Shown here: positions 1 through 19,869 of the stretch, in pieces
Position numbering within the stretch: the stretch's first letter is position 1
Layout: the number at the start of each line of letters is the position of its first letter
NCBI RefSeq assembly: GCF_901709675.1
Contig: NC_051104.1
Location: 687,001 to 751,000 of the forward strand
Length of the DNA stretch: 64,000 nt
From: Syngnathus acus
Taxonomy: Eukaryota > Chordata > Actinopteri > Syngnathiformes > Syngnathidae
Reading direction: 5' to 3'
Program-made: the position numbers and the translations under genes
The notes under the pieces: generated by a model
Databases searched by the model: none
What the model saw: only the letters and a program-made list of their open reading frames with translations
Told to the model about the DNA's origin: nothing

Positions 1-2510
1 AGCACCTGAATATCATTAGAAAACGAATTCATCCTATCTTAATGACTCCCTTCACCTTCTTCCTTGAAAATGTCTCCCTTTAAACCCACCCACTACCTCA
101 ACCTTGACATAACTATCGCTCCCAGCAGCCGTCTCTAACTAAACAAACAGCGGAATCATTAATAAAGTCAGCGGCCTGGCTTAATAGAAGCATCATTAAA
201 GTGTGACATTTATTATGCAAACGCTGAAGGGGTTACTTATGTCTGTCCAAGCGCCTGCCTTTGCAATGTCTCCTTTGATTAACTGTCAAATTTGATTACA
301 GATGGATTATATATTTAACATTAGTAGGTTTACTACATCCTGGTGTGCGCTGCTCCATCAGGGCTTTCTGCTCATTAGCATATCATTTGCATATACACTG
401 TACTTTGCACTGTACAGCATTGCACTGGGTTGGCATAATAACACTCAAATGGGTATTTTACTGCATTCCCTTGATTGATCAAAGGGAACATTATGTTTAA
501 TTCTTTTGAAATTTACTTTGTTGTACACAATGTTTTTCTCCATGAGTGAAAAATAACTCAAGTTAGATTTGCCAAGGCTTTCAAAATGTTCTCGTATGGA
601 GTCAGCATTAGCATGTAATGTGCTCGTTCACACCTCCTTTAAAATGAAGTAATTATTTCTTTTTGATGTCTCATCCGTTACCTTATTTTTTTTTTTCTTC
701 TTGCAGCAGTCAGGCATTATTAATCCAGTCCAGATTAAAACTCTCCCCTGTTCACATTCTGCACATCCGCCATATAAATCTCCTAATCTCTGGTTCCCAA
801 CCGCAGAAAATCCTATTAAGATCACCTTCAGTTTAACACGTACATTGTTGCCAAATGCAAAATATGCAGCTTCACCGGTGCACTTTTAATTGAGGGTAAA
901 GTAGCCCCCGGTCGTTCCTTACTGCACTGTATGCAAAACCATTAGAGTAATTCTGAGAGTGTCTGTCAAGGAGAAATTCCCAACCAGCAGATCCACCCTC
1001 AGGGGGGTTCCCTCAGGGCTGAGCCGTGGGTGGGAGGCACCGGGGTTCAGGCGGGTCTCTCGTTGGGCGCCGCACAAGAGGTGTCAGCTCGCAAGGATTT
1101 GACTGATTAGGTAATATTCCCCCGTGTTCCCGGCCATGTAAGCAATATTCGCAGAACTCATTTCCCTGCCGCCTAACGCCCTGTAATTCTTGTCCTTCTC
1201 GTTCGCCTCCCACCCTCCCCCCGTTCGGCGTTCATCCTTAAACGTGGCAGCGTTGCGCTTTAAGAGCCGCCCGGTGACAACAACCTTGATGGCAGTGGCA
1301 GGCGTCAGCTTTCCGCCGCAAAGCCACTTACCCGAGAGGGCACCCGTCGGCCCTCGTCTCCCCTCCCTTTCCCAGTGGATACGCTGATGCTTAAATTGCC
1401 CCTGTGGCCGCCGTAGCAACGGCGAGGTGACATGGTGGAAAAAGCGTCTCGACAGAGGTTGGCTGCCATTCATCATCAGGAGCTCATGACCCCCTCGATT
1501 CATGCAAGTGATGAGAAGTTGCTAACCTGTTGTTAAGAAAGCAGAGTGTCAGTCTCCAGCGGGAAACAAAGGCTATTCCCTAGGTGGCTTTTGTTTGGCG
1601 GGTTACTGAAAATCTCAAATGAAATGCGCTAATAAACTCAAATTTATGAACTCCAAGGATATGAACAGGATGGTGGTCAGTCACTTGTCTCAATGTGTGA
1701 TCAAAGTGCATTTTAAAATGTGTAAAGCCTTCGTCTCTTCCCGTTCCCCCCCTTCGATTTTTTTTTTTTCCCAGAGTTTAAAGAATGTGGAGCAGTTTCC
1801 AGGGGATACTAGTAAAAAGCTGTGGGAAATGTGCGCAGGGTCAGAATTTGAAGGGGTGCCTTCCGAGAGAAATTCTTTGATTAGGTTTTGTGGCTATAGT
1901 TAGGGTGTTGTTTTGACGCTCTTGAGATTTACGTAAATGGTTTCTTGGGATAGTTTGAGTGTTGACCTTTCCACTCCAGCTCGAGCATGCCTGCCGCTTG
2001 ACCCTCTTCCACTCTGAGGATTAACACGAATGAGATGCTTCTGACGGAGCGCACGCCATCCACACTCTGCAAATGATAGACATGGAATCAGAATAAACTT
2101 TAAACTTAAATTTGATCGGTTTTGCGCTCTTAGCGTTGTTTACATCTCCAGAGGGCCATCGTGGATGCAGATCTTAAGCAAGGTCAGCGTGTGACACTCT
2201 CATTATCGCTCCGTTCCTCCCCGACTGGCCTCATTAAGTCTGACAAGTCACGCAGTGATTAGAAATTGGAATGCTGCTGCAACAGTGCAGGCATTAGGAT
2301 CAGTGACTGCCTTAACCGCCTCTGACAAGGAAAGGCTGGCCGACGACTCCTCTCCAGTCAGTGGGAAGCCTTCAGCCTGACTGCCTCGCGTCCATTCAAA
2401 GTGACGGCCAAGGGCTCCTTTGGGCGGTCCTTGGCTTTTTACGCCTCATGGTGCTCTTATAAAGCTAACGCGGCAAACTGACGCATCATATGTTGTTGCT
2501 TTGCATACTC
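1..2510. other. Noncoding flank, conserved-element-like
   Basis: No credible gene: open frames are short, lack family resemblance and overlap on both strands. Much of it is single-copy in appearance, AT-rich and dense in homeodomain-type ATTA/TAAT cores. The stretches around 150-330 and 2110-2330 are the most element-like (for example TTTGATTACAG and CATTAAGTCTGACAAG contexts). That is the texture of enhancers around developmental genes, which is inference; alignment to another fish is needed to call an element. Confidence 0.4.
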
Positions 2511-2519
2511 AGAATGTAT

Positions 2520-2725
2520 GCATCCATTTTACATACCGCATATCCTCTTCAGGGAGAGGCGGACCCTGAACTGGTCGCCAGCAAAGCAAAGAACCATTCA
2601 CACCTACGGAAAATTTAGTCTTCCGTGAATTTGTTTGTGAACTGTGGCTACCCAGAGAAAGTCCAGCATGGACAAAGCCAAGATTCAAATCCCGAATCTC
2701 AGAGTTGTAAGGCAGACTTGTCCAT
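2520..2725 (+). repeat. Degenerate dispersed fish repeat
   Basis: A decayed relative of the repeats at 20255 and 56938. Shared landmarks in order are a CATCCATTTT-ACATACCGC head, GGACCCTGAACTGGTCGCCAG, ACCATTCACACCTACGG, AATTTAG and a CCCAGAGAAA segment. Many substitutions and small gaps show that it is an old copy. Any open frame across it is not a gene. Confidence 0.6.
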
Positions 2726-2729
2726 CGCG

Positions 2730-3794
2730 TGTCTCCCTCACGATTCAGACAAGCAGAAATCAAAACAGCATTTTGTTTTACCGCTCGCTGGCAAAGGTGA
2801 CGGCTGGCTGGGAGGCGAGCCAGAAGGTCTGTGACTTCTCCACCCACAGGAAGAGAGTGGGTGAAGGAACATGTGGTGGCTCAACATTGGCCGGCCACAG
2901 ACCAAGTCATCACCTTCTCCCGCTGGGAACACCAAGGCCCGTGTCCAGAAAATGGCAAAAATGTTTCCTTTTAGAACATAGGTGTCAAACTCGGGCCAGA
3001 TCTGTGCCATTTTTGCATGGATTTGTATTTATATAGGTTTGATGCGGACAATGGAAATATTCAGCATTTCTAATGGTGAAGGTATCTCCTCATATGAAAT
3101 CAATCCAAACACTAGTTGGCTGTCCCACTTGCACTGTTTCTACATATTACAGCTCTTGGCAAAGTTTGTTGTAGCGTCTTGGGAGACATTTTTCTGCTGT
3201 CTTCTTCCTCTCTCACCCTTTTTTTTTTAATTATATTCTGGCAGAGCTTAAGATCTCATTAAATTTGAGAGTATCATTTGGACACTTGAGAGACAGCTTA
3301 GTGTCACTCGGTGCTCCGTTGATGGATACAATAAATCCTGCGCTTTCTAATCCTGTGATGTTAAATTCATTTTCCCGAACCTTGCAAATAAACGGGCAAA
3401 GACAACTCCTCCAAAATGCCTAATAGCACGTGTCAGCGCTCTTGCAGACAACTTGGGAGTGTCCTCATTTTGCGAGTGGCAGATAAAGACAGAGAGGAGT
3501 CAGAAAAGGAAAGTTTGATGTTACAAACTGGCTTTTGCTTCTTAGTGATTCAAATAATCATGATAATAATAATATTAGCTACAACTTTTCTGCCGACATC
3601 AAGCGTTCGTAGCATGAAAAATGTGCCGGAAGCTCACACTGCAATTAAAAGAATCAAACCTGATTCTCAATGTCTGTCCAGACACATTAGGACGTTTTTT
3701 CCGGCTTCCTCAATCAGCGAACGAAATCACATTAAGGGATTAAAGTCATTGAGCCAAGTTTGTTCGCTTTGAAAACCAATGAAGAGCCAACAGG
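2730..3794. other. Noncoding, no gene seen
   Basis: AT-rich DNA with a short hAT-terminus-like motif near 2980 (GGTGTCAAACTCGGGCCAGA) but no matching second end. The small open frames have no recognisable domain. Confidence 0.5.
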
Positions 3795-3796
3795 TA

Positions 3797-5880
3797 CCGT
3801 ATTTTCCGCCCTAAAAGGCGCACCTAAAAACCTAAAATTTTCTCAAAAGCCGACAGTGCGCCTTATAGGCCAGTGCGCCTTATATATGGATCAACTGATG
3901 AATTTGTTGATCCATACTGGTTGTACACAGTGCTCTGCCAAAATGTTCAGTACGTTTTAGTACGACTAATAAATTACAAGGTCGCATCGCTTCCCAGCAT
4001 TACGGCAACTGTAGTCAGGGGGCGTCACCGAATAGCTGTTGTACCCGCGAGGCTATTTCCTGTCAAAATAGGCTGCTCTGTTAATGTTTCGAGTAAATCT
4101 ACGGATCGATATGGAAGGGAAACATAGGTAAGTAGTACCAATGCGTTAGATCGAACTTTAGTCAGTTCCGATCATTTTATAGGAGATCGTTTGAGAAACG
4201 CGATTGTTTACACTTTGCTGAGGCTCATGGGAGATTGCGAGGTGAGGCTCGTGAGACTTTGCGGATGGCTAATGCTATTGCGATAGCTGCTATACGTACC
4301 AGGCTATTTCATGTCAAAATAGGCTGCTCTGTTAATTTTCGAGTAAATCTACGGATCGATATGGGAAGGGAAACATAGGTAAGTAGTACAAATGCGTTGG
4401 ATCGAACTTTAGTCAGTTCCGATCATTTTATAGGAGATCGTTTGAGAAACGCGATTGTTTACACTTTGCTGAGGCTCATGGGAGATTGCGAGGTGAGGCT
4501 CGTGAGACTTTGCGGATGGCTAATGCTATTGCGATAGCTGCTATACGTACCAGGCTATTTCATGTCAAAATAGGCTGCTCTGTTAATGTTTCGAGTAAAT
4601 CTACGGATCGATATGGAAGGGAAACATAGGTAAGTAGTACAAATGCGTTGGATCGAACTTTAGTCAGTTCGATCATTTTATAGGAGATCGTTTGAGAAAC
4701 GCGATTGTTTACACTTTGCTGAGGCTCATGGGAGATTGCGAGGTGAGGCTCGTGAGACTTTGCGGATGGCTAATGCTATTGCGATAGCTGCTATACGTAC
4801 CAGGCTATTTCATGTCAAAATAGGCTGCTCTGTTAATGTTCGAGTAAATCTACGGATCGATATGGAAGGGAAACATAGGTAAGTAGTACCAATGCGTTAG
4901 ATCGAACTTTAGTCAGTTCCGATCATTTTATAGGAGATCGTTTGAGAAACGCGATTGTTTACACTTTGCTGAGGCTCATGGGAGATTGCGAGGGTGAGGC
5001 TCGTGAGACTTTGCGGATGGCTAATGCTATTGCGATAGCTGCTATACGTACCAGGCTATTTCATGTCAAAATAGGCTGCTCTGTTAATGTTCGAGTAAAT
5101 CTACGGATCGATATGGAAGGGAAACATAGGTAAGTAGTACCAATGCGTTGGATCGAACTTTAGTCAGTTCCGATCATTTTATAGGAGATCGTTTGAGAAA
5201 CGCGATTGTTTACACTTTGCTGAGGCTCATGGGAGATTGCGAGGTGAGGCTCGTGAGACTTTGCGGATGGCTAATGCTATTGCGATAGCTGCTATACGTA
5301 CCAGGCTATTTCATGTCAAATAGGCTGCTCTGTTAATGTTTCGAGTAATCTACGGATCGATATGGAAGGGAAACATAGGTAAGTAGTACCAATGCGTTGG
5401 ATCGAACTTTAGTCAGTTCCGATCATTTTATAGGAGATCGTTTGAGAAACGCGATTGTTTACACTTCGCTGAGGCTCGTGAGACTTTGCGGATGGCTAAT
5501 GCTATTGCGATAGCTGCTATACGTACCAGGCTATTTCATGTCAAAATAGGCTGCTCTGTTAATGTTTCGAGTAAATCTACGGATCGATATGGAAGGGAAA
5601 CATAGGTAAGTAGTACCAATGCGTTAGATCGAACTTTAGTCAGTTCTGATCATTTTATAGGAGATCGTTTGAGAAACGCGATTGTTTATAGAGGGCTCGT
5701 TGGTTATTGGCTAGTGGATGCATACCGCAACCCTAGTCAACCTCAGTTTGATGCAGTATAGCTTCTATTTTATGCGCCTTATAAGCCGGTGCGCCTTATA
5801 TATGGACAAAGTTTTAAAATGGGCCGTTCATTGAAGGTGCGCCTTATAACCCGGTGCGCCTTTTAGGGCGGAAAATACGG
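3797..5880. mobile_element. Non-autonomous TIR element with tandem core
   Basis: The element is bounded by inverted termini: the left end reads CCGTATTTTCCGCCCTAAAA and the right end is its reverse complement. TA lies immediately outside each end (3795-3796 and 5881-5882), consistent with a TA target duplication. Subterminal copies of a GCGCCTTATA-type motif occur inside both ends (about 3850-3890 and 5775-5860) and may be transposase-binding sites. There is no transposase open frame, so it would need an enzyme supplied in trans. About 80 percent of the element is a tandem array (see 4020-5690). The TA duplication fits mariner-like or other TA-targeting superfamilies; the superfamily is not assigned. 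Confidence 0.85.
4020..5690. repeat. Seven-copy 251-bp tandem array
   Basis: The landmark AGGCTGCTCTGTTAAT recurs at 4070, 4321, 4572, 4822, 5073, 5322 and 5548, giving periods of 251, 251, 250, 251, 249 and 226. The last interval is short because one copy lacks about 25 bases around the CTCATGGGAGATTGCGAGGT segment. Copies differ by only a few single-base changes and one-base indels. The first copy is the most diverged at its left edge. The array lies wholly inside the inverted-repeat element. Short open frames through it are translations of the repeat and not genes. Confidence 0.93.
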
Positions 5881-5882
5881 TA

Positions 5883-12297
<6,415 letters not shown>

Positions 12298-12598
12298 GGT
12301 TTGAACGGGGATTGGGGGGGCTAGGAGGAGCTTAGCAGTACATTCAAGCTTCAAGGCAGAGCGCCGGGCCGGGCCCATGAATATCATTAACTGGAAGCTC
12401 ATTTGGCCTTACCATGAAATCAAGCCCGTAAAGTATACCATAACATATGTTCAACAAATGCACAAATAAAAAGCCTTAAAAGTCTCCCTAGTGGAAATGC
12501 AAAGTACTTAATGAATAACATTGGTTAACATTGTAATCAAGTAATATAGTTAGCGTCTCCAAATCAAGACTGTGTGCTTAAAAGTTCCTCCCTACTGT

Positions 12599-12622
12599 AA
12601 CACACGCACACACGCACGCACG

Positions 12623-12653
<31 letters not shown>

Positions 12654-12654
12654 G

Positions 12655-12689
<35 letters not shown>

Positions 12690-12703
12690 ACACGCACACA
12701 CAC
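12599..12703. repeat. (CA)n microsatellite, interrupted
   Basis: CA dinucleotides broken by CG dinucleotides (CACGCA, GCGCGC). The interruptions suggest an older locus than the pure TG run at 10599. Confidence 0.97.
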
Positions 12704-15700
12704 TGGAGGTAACAGAGAAGCTGGATGTCACATTCTCCATCAGTGAGCCTTAAAAGGATTTCACACCAGCCTAAGAAGGTCTACACCTCCTAGTCAGGTG
12801 CTACACCGGAGACAAGCGATGGCACTTTGGAGTAATCATTATTTTTTTCTTTTTTTTTTTAAGACTTGTCACATGTGGGGTCTTGGTCCTCAGATACAGA
12901 GGTTTGAAAAAACATTTTTTTTTAAAGCTTGACAAATAAGAAATGACCAAACTGTTGATTGTTAAAGAGCAGCTTGAAGATGCTTCACCTTTTTCCATTC
13001 GCTTTTGTTTTGAAAGGTCTTGAGATCAGGACGGACATGTTGGTTCACAGCTTAGCAAGGCTCTGGCTGTAAAGCAGATGAAAGAACCGCGTTGTGTGAC
13101 AGGGTGATCTGCCGCAGGTAGGCACCATCTCGCTTTTCAAAACGCTTCGCCTCACTTCGCGACTCCCCATAAGAGGTTGATTTCAAAGTCAGTCGGCTCG
13201 ACAGATTTCCTGCCCGTGCGAGGCGCAGATGATAATGGGGCCTTAATCGCCCCGCTGGTTCTGCTTGTCCCTCTCAATGTCACATATCCGGATGAACGTG
13301 GTAAATATCAGCCTTGGAGTCTCTCTCAACAACACCATTTTTATCTGCTTTTGGTCCTGGTCACGTCGAAGCGGGCGAGAGATGAAAGGTGTATATGAGA
13401 AGGCTTGCAATTTACACGCCCTAATCACTACGTTAATACTATTTGGATGGTGCAAGTTTGGGATGGCTGGATTAAAAAATAAAGCCGGAATGAATCATTT
13501 TGCACGCGAGACGTAGCAAGGGAAAAAAAAAAAAAAGAAGGCTGCTTTGAGGCTGATTAGCCTTTTGGGCACATGATCACAGTAGACAAGTATAGCGCTC
13601 CAGCCGTCGGTCAATAGCTTTTGTGTTCATGTAATTGGAGAATAATAACAATTAGGGCTTTATCGACTGTTAAAATCGGGTCTACTACTTTGTATTTGCT
13701 AGCAATTCTGCTAATAGAAAATAGCTTCTTTTTTGTTGTTGTTACCTCAGTTTGCGGGCTGGATTTCCAATAACACACCGAATCCAGATCCATTCTCAAT
13801 CAAATGTTGCCTTTATAAGTGAAGTGAAAGCCCCAAAAGATGATGTAAAGCTCTTGGCAGAAGAACGGCCGCCTCTCAGCCACTAACATTCCGTCGGCGC
13901 TCCATCAGCACATCCCCCGCTGTTGGATCTCACCTCATTTTTCATATATCAAACATAAACTCTGGCGTCTTTACACATAGGCACGCATGCTCCCGCCGCA
14001 AGACTCAGCCATGGCCATGCACTGGCTGCCGTCCAATCCTCAGCCGAACTAACGCAAGGACCATTTCCTGCTTGGCAGCCGCAGACATGTTTGCCATCCA
14101 CTCGCCTCCCTTTCTTTCTCTCTTGTTTTTTACTCCCGTTCATCTTTCAAAGTCAAAGGTGTAGCGATGCTGAGAGCTGAGATAAATAAGTGGCGAATGG
14201 AAATATCTGACTGTAGAGGACATTAAAAAACGTCACGTTTGGAGCACAATTGCCAACGAGGCAGTAAAGAGGTCCGTGGCTCTTCTTTGCCCCGCCCCCT
14301 CCCTCCCTTCCTTCGTGCCACCTGCATTACAATTAACCTCATGGCAACCTTGAGGTCGCTGATTAGTGATGGCCTATTGTTTTGCTCCCATGGACGGTCC
14401 TCGCTGCCCTCAGCGCACTCACGCTAACAAATCAAACCCAGTTTCGGGCTGCGGCTTTTACCACGGGAAGCTTCGGAAAACGCAGCCTAGCAACTTTACT
14501 TTGTTAGCAGCAAGTCCCCCAAAATGACAGATTTATATTATCGAGAAGTACACCAAAAAGAAAAAAAAGTGCGATAGTGTGGCCACGGTAGGTGAATCAC
14601 GATAGAGCAGGGGAGTCCGCCGTATCGGCAATGAAGTGAATCTGAGGCGTCGGCGCCGTCATCGAATTAAAAGCACGCCAGATGTCGGGTGGGGAAAAAG
14701 CCCCGGAGGAGTAAAACAACACATTAAAGCATAATATCACCTCATGGACTTGAAGCGCAATCACTGCGTTTCTCCAGGGAGCAGTTAGACCATGTTTTGC
14801 CGCGACACTTTCAATCTCGACTACCTTCAAGTGGCCCACGCAACAACGTACGCCAGGGAGCACGTGTTGGCCTTGACACGATACACACAAAAAAAAAAAG
14901 AAAATAGAGTTTTGTTTGCGTTTAGCGTCTGAGGACATTATGTTCCCAAGCAAATCTGGCTGAGGAATTTTTCATGAATAGCAACCGTGATCTCCAGCAG
15001 GTTTTTGGGGCGCACCTGCCAGCTGCTACAACTATTGCTAGCTTCTTTTGGGCACACGCAGGTGCAGCCACGCAAACATGATTGATTAGTCCACATTCGG
15101 CGTTGGCATCCTGGTGACTGTTGTTTTTTTTTCTGCATAAATCCAAAGCCAACCAAAATATTTAAAAAAAAAAGTTTTTACATCTTACCTTAAAGCCTTT
15201 AGGACCCGTATTGTAATCATTTCTTTCTCAGTAACTCGCCACTGCAATTTGCACACAGCAGATTGCACAGATTTGCTAAACAAATAATGAATGAAATGAA
15301 AATTTATTTGCTCATATCAGAATTAAGGTTAAAAAAAAAACAAAGAAGCTATTATGCCTCACATGTTCTGCATTGTAAGTATACTCATTTGTCACACCCG
15401 GCGGTAAAACAAAAGCACCAACATAAACATCCCAATACAGCTGGAGTTTATGAAGGGGATGAAAATATAAAGGGTATTAATATCCTTTGGAAAAAAAAAA
15501 TGCTTAGGCCTGTTGTTATCTCACAGCAGATTCATCACTGCTCGTATTCATTGTCCAGACCCCCCGCGGGCGTCATTGCTCATCCTTGCCATGGCACTAA
15601 ACTGCATTATTTAGTTAGCGAGTAATGCCGTCGCCCTCCGACAATCAGCCACATTCACGCATTCAATACGGAGTCGGGTGCACACGCTCCAATGCGCTTT

Positions 15701-18700
15701 ACTGCATAAACGGAGGAATTAAATTAAAATCTTGAATGTACACTTTGGGATAGTAAATCCCCGTTACCTTTGCTAAAGAGAATGATGCCAAACTGTAGCC
15801 CAGAGCTCAAGACCAAAAGATTGTTTCCCTCTTGTGATCATAACTGCTATTTATACCTCGAAATCTTGTAGCAATGAAGTCGTGCTATTATAATAACCAA
15901 TTCATATTTTGTACAAATATTTTGCATTTAAGTGTATTTTGTCAGGATGAGAAGTCATAATTTTAGCAGATTAAATAATGTGTGAATTGTGAATTTTGTT
16001 AATGTATATTTTTATTCTGGAATAGATGCCTTCTTCTCTTACAAATATAACTATTATCAAAAAAATAAAGTATATTATTCAATTAGTCCAAAGAGTGTCC
16101 TGTTTTACTCGATTTCTTCTTAATTTGTTGGGGACCAATTTTTTGCTCTGGTGCAGTTCTGGGCCATCCATATGGTGGCGTGCAGACCTACTCCAAAACA
16201 AACCATATGTGGACTAATGTGGACTTGACACTTGTACGAGTCTAAAATGATCACCCAGAAATGCGAGGAACGTTGCATTCAGGCATAACGATGCAATTCC
16301 ACAAATTGAAGATGGATCCTTCCTTTTTCCACCCCTACCCCCACCCCCTCTCTTTTTTTTTATTACATCCTTCTTTTGGGCCAACTTGGACCAGATGACC
16401 TTGAAACACGTACCATGTGACTCCAGATCCGGACAGAGTTTAAGCGCTTCCAGAGACCTGAGAGTCAAGGGTTCACCTCGGACAGCCGCCGCGGAAGTAT
16501 TCCCCTGAATATAAGAAAATAGCACACGTTAATGAGGAATGATGGAATTAAGCCAATCAAATGAAGAAAAAAAAAAAGAATTCAACGAGGCCCATCTTGC
16601 CTGTCAGGTCAGTTGATGGGTGTTTTGAGGGAAGAATGATTTGGGAACTCGCACCTGGCAGACGGAGAAATTTCACGCTAGGCCGCCACGCCAGAGCAGT
16701 CCAGCAAGAGTTGTCTTCAACCGTCATTGTCTCCCCTCGTACCTTGGCAAAAAAAAAATATAAAAAATGAATGGAATGTTGTTTGCTTTTCAAACCATAT
16801 GTTGTGTGGTGAGGCATATTTATTCAAATGGCGCTATAGTCCTTTAGCTTTTTTTTTTTTTGGGAGGTTAATGACAGAAAAGGTGACCCGCAGCCCGATA
16901 CATAAAACGATTCGATTGATAATTAATGTTGTCAGAAGAGGCGTCCACGATGCAGTGAATGATTAGAAATGATGCGTCTGGAAGCAAAAAGTGACACGGT
17001 AACATGCAACACGGCCGTCCCGCTGGCAGCTGATTGGATTTAGCCAAAAGTTGGTCCAGGGAAAGTCTCCCGCTGAGAGCAAAATTGACTTACGTCTGTC
17101 GGCGGCCAGTGAGATGAAGGGCGTCCGCTCTTATCTTCTTCCATCCCGTGTCGTCCCCCCGCCGACCCCAATACTTTCCCCGCGCGCCTCTGCGCCGCGG
17201 CTGCAACAATCTCAAACATAGCATGTCGAGGAGACGCTACCGTGACGTTTTTATGCAGTTCATGTTCAGATTATTCACTAGGTGAGAGATTAAACTACAC
17301 ATGGAATCTTGTTTGTGTCAACACATGATAAGACATCACTGCCGGCCATTTTCAGCATTGTATGCGCTGCGCTTTATATGCAGTAGTAACTCGGAGCCTC
17401 TGTACTCTAAACTGCATTTGAACCAGATCACAATGTTTCTTTTTGAAATGTTAAGATGAATTTTGTTGCATTTGTGGCTTCAATGGTTTGCTGTCTTAAA
17501 CTGTTGCTCTACTGATAAACACTAATTTCTATACAAAGCTGAATATATTCAGTAATCAATAAAAATGAAAGCTGTTGATTTGAGTCTGACCGGATGATTG
17601 ATAAAATACCTCAACTTCAACAACAGAACTATTTTCTTTATCAATTGTTCAAGTCAGTAGCTCGAACGAATCGAACAAAAGGGTGCAAAAGACAGACCCT
17701 TGGGGAACGCCAGAAGCAATTGTGATAGCTGAATGCTTTTAGTTGAATTACATGAGTATGGCAAGCTAGAAGTGATTTCAACTTGTCTATCGGTGTATCT
17801 AAAGTAGTATAGAACAGGTTGCATTCAATTGTGAGCAAAGCGGCGGCGTTACTCCTCTGGTCACATGCAAGACGCACAGGTGGGAAATGCACAATTAGTT
17901 GATGAATCCAAGCAAGCGCAAGCGTAATATACAGCAAACACCTGGATAGAGCGAGCAAGCGGCTTTGGCCCGATTATGATCAATCAGAGCAACAGGCAGC
18001 GCCGCCTAATTGGATATACATGTCTTATTATGTACAAGGAGATGTTTGGCATTTTATTTGGAAATTGTTGATTGGAGCAAATTGGAAGGATCACGGCTGC
18101 GCTTTGATCAATGGAGTCTGACATTAAAAGAAAATAAAAAAATTTAAAAAAGCTGTACGGTGCTCGTGTGGACTCGCCATGCACTTTTTCCACATAGACC
18201 ACAAGTCAATTGCAGGCATTGTGTGTAAATAAGGAAAATAATCTGCTTCTGCATTCCTTCTATAACCAAATTTCGGCTTTAAAGACTGAATTCAATGTTT
18301 TATTTTAGTCTGGTAATTGATAACATTCCCTCCCGCCTTGGATTTTGTTTGTATCCTTCGCACGTTGGCATCCATCCGTGGTCATATTGCACGTCCACCT
18401 GCTGAAGGCTGACGTGCGTGCATTGCTTGATGGTAGCTGACCACCGGCTTTTCTTTGCCAAATTCCGATCCAATCGTTCTCATCCTACCGCCCCTCCCAC
18501 CGGCAAAACAGTGACCTCATAACTATTTGTGAATATTCCTGAAGGAAGTCAAGAGCAAAAATGCCACTCCGGCATGCTTTTTGTTGATAGTGCTGATATA
18601 AGCAAACGTTTATAGTGATATTGCGTCATTTTGAGAAGTTGTAGCTAATGTTATGGTCAACATAAACAGAACTTATTGACTTTCCTTGTAACTGCAGAAA

Positions 18701-19869
18701 TGTTTGTGTTGCATCTGTGCCCCTAATGACGTGACCATTACGTGTCTGATTCAAATCTGTTGCACAACAAAGAAGTAAAACAAAAAACAAAAAGCACATC
18801 ATTGAACACCAAGTTCTTGTGGTGTGCTTTGATGGAGGAAAAATGTGACATTCATGAAAGATTTAAGCGCTTTTTTGTTGTTGTTGTCTTTTGTGGTAGC
18901 GCTATGATTTCTTACCAAGTCACATGCTCGCGTCTGGGAAGAGTCGAAGAATTTCTCTGTTCTGGTAGCGGCAGACGTTTTTATTTGTAATTTCAACACC
19001 AGATACCTGATACCTCGCCAGAAAACAGAAACTAATCTATTGGGAAATGATGGGGGTATTCAAGAAAGGCTCAGCAGGAAGCAGACGTTGGTGCGTAGTC
19101 GTAAGCAGATGTGGAGAAGCGGCGACGACGCTACATTTTGCACCTCCCTTTTATCACCACGTCAAGTTGAAATGTGGCCCTGACCAAACTCTCCGCTCAC
19201 ATTTTGCTTTATGGACTTTGCAAATTGAAATTGTCCAGCGACAAAACGATCACGGCCTCCAGGCTGGGAACTTTCGAAATAAGAATTTGGTCCATCCGGT
19301 TATTCAAAGCGAGTGTTATTGTGACAAGATGTTTGTCGGACTAGAGTCTGCAGATTATTTTTGTGATCCTTCGAAGATGGTAAATAGAATAAAATTTAAT
19401 CATGACCATGGAACAGGATTCTGTAGTGGTCCGTGGAAATATTTTCTCAGAGATCCAAAAATGTTCCGAAGAGAACCTCAGAGTCATTTAACATGTACTT
19501 AACGGGAGGGCCCTTGAGCCAGGCACTTCCTCGGGTTCCAAGACCCCTGCTTAGGTTCCACCCCAGCTTGCAGCAGGGAGCTAATTGGACCGGCCTCATT
19601 AAGCAACATGTCCAAGAAAAAAAAGAAAAAAAAAGAAAAATGGGGGTGAAGGTGGGATGTTGGGGGTTGGGGGGTGCGGCCTTGCGCGACATCACTCGGG
19701 GTCTCCACAAATCTCCCATGCCGTCCTAATAGCGTGTCAGACAACACAAGTGATGTTACGGGGGTCACACTTCACAGTGCGCGTCACCGTAACGAACACA
19801 CGAGCTGCAGATGAATGGCCCAATCAGTCGTGTGCTTATATAAGTAGAAAATGTGCAATTTCAGCAGAA
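12704..19869. other. Noncoding desert, no gene seen
   Basis: Seven kilobases without a supportable gene. The longest open frame (about 150 codons near 19047-19502) has no recognisable domain and no splice or repeat signature. Long stretches near 13130-13470 and 17890-18210 resemble single-copy regulatory DNA. Short poly-A/T tracts are scattered, and there are no clear mobile elements. Confidence 0.45.
17890..18210. promoter_or_regulatory. Candidate conserved noncoding element
   Basis: Repeat-free and rich in paired motifs: CACAATTAGTTGATGAATC, GATTATGATCAATCAGAG, GCCTAATTGG and TTTGATCAATGG. ATTA cores, TGATCAAT (TCF-like or Pbx-like) and CAAT motifs recur over about 300 bases with no coding frame. 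It lies about 6 kb beyond the 3' end of zic1. The assignment rests on texture only. Confidence 0.33.

Noticed and set aside
2980-3010. hAT-terminus-like motif GGTGTCAAACTCGGGCCAGA
   Set aside because: Only one end visible, with no inverted partner or duplicated flank within several hundred bases, so no element is called.
4942-5133. Open frame inside the 251-bp array
   Set aside because: It is one translation of the tandem unit; small indels between copies break the frame, so no selection for coding.
4020-5690. CRISPR-like array idea for the repeated units
   Set aside because: Units are 251 bases with no separate spacers, within a eukaryotic transposon.
19047-19502. Open frame of about 151 codons
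   Set aside because: Chance frame in noncoding DNA; no recognisable family, no exon signals, no conserved motif seen.
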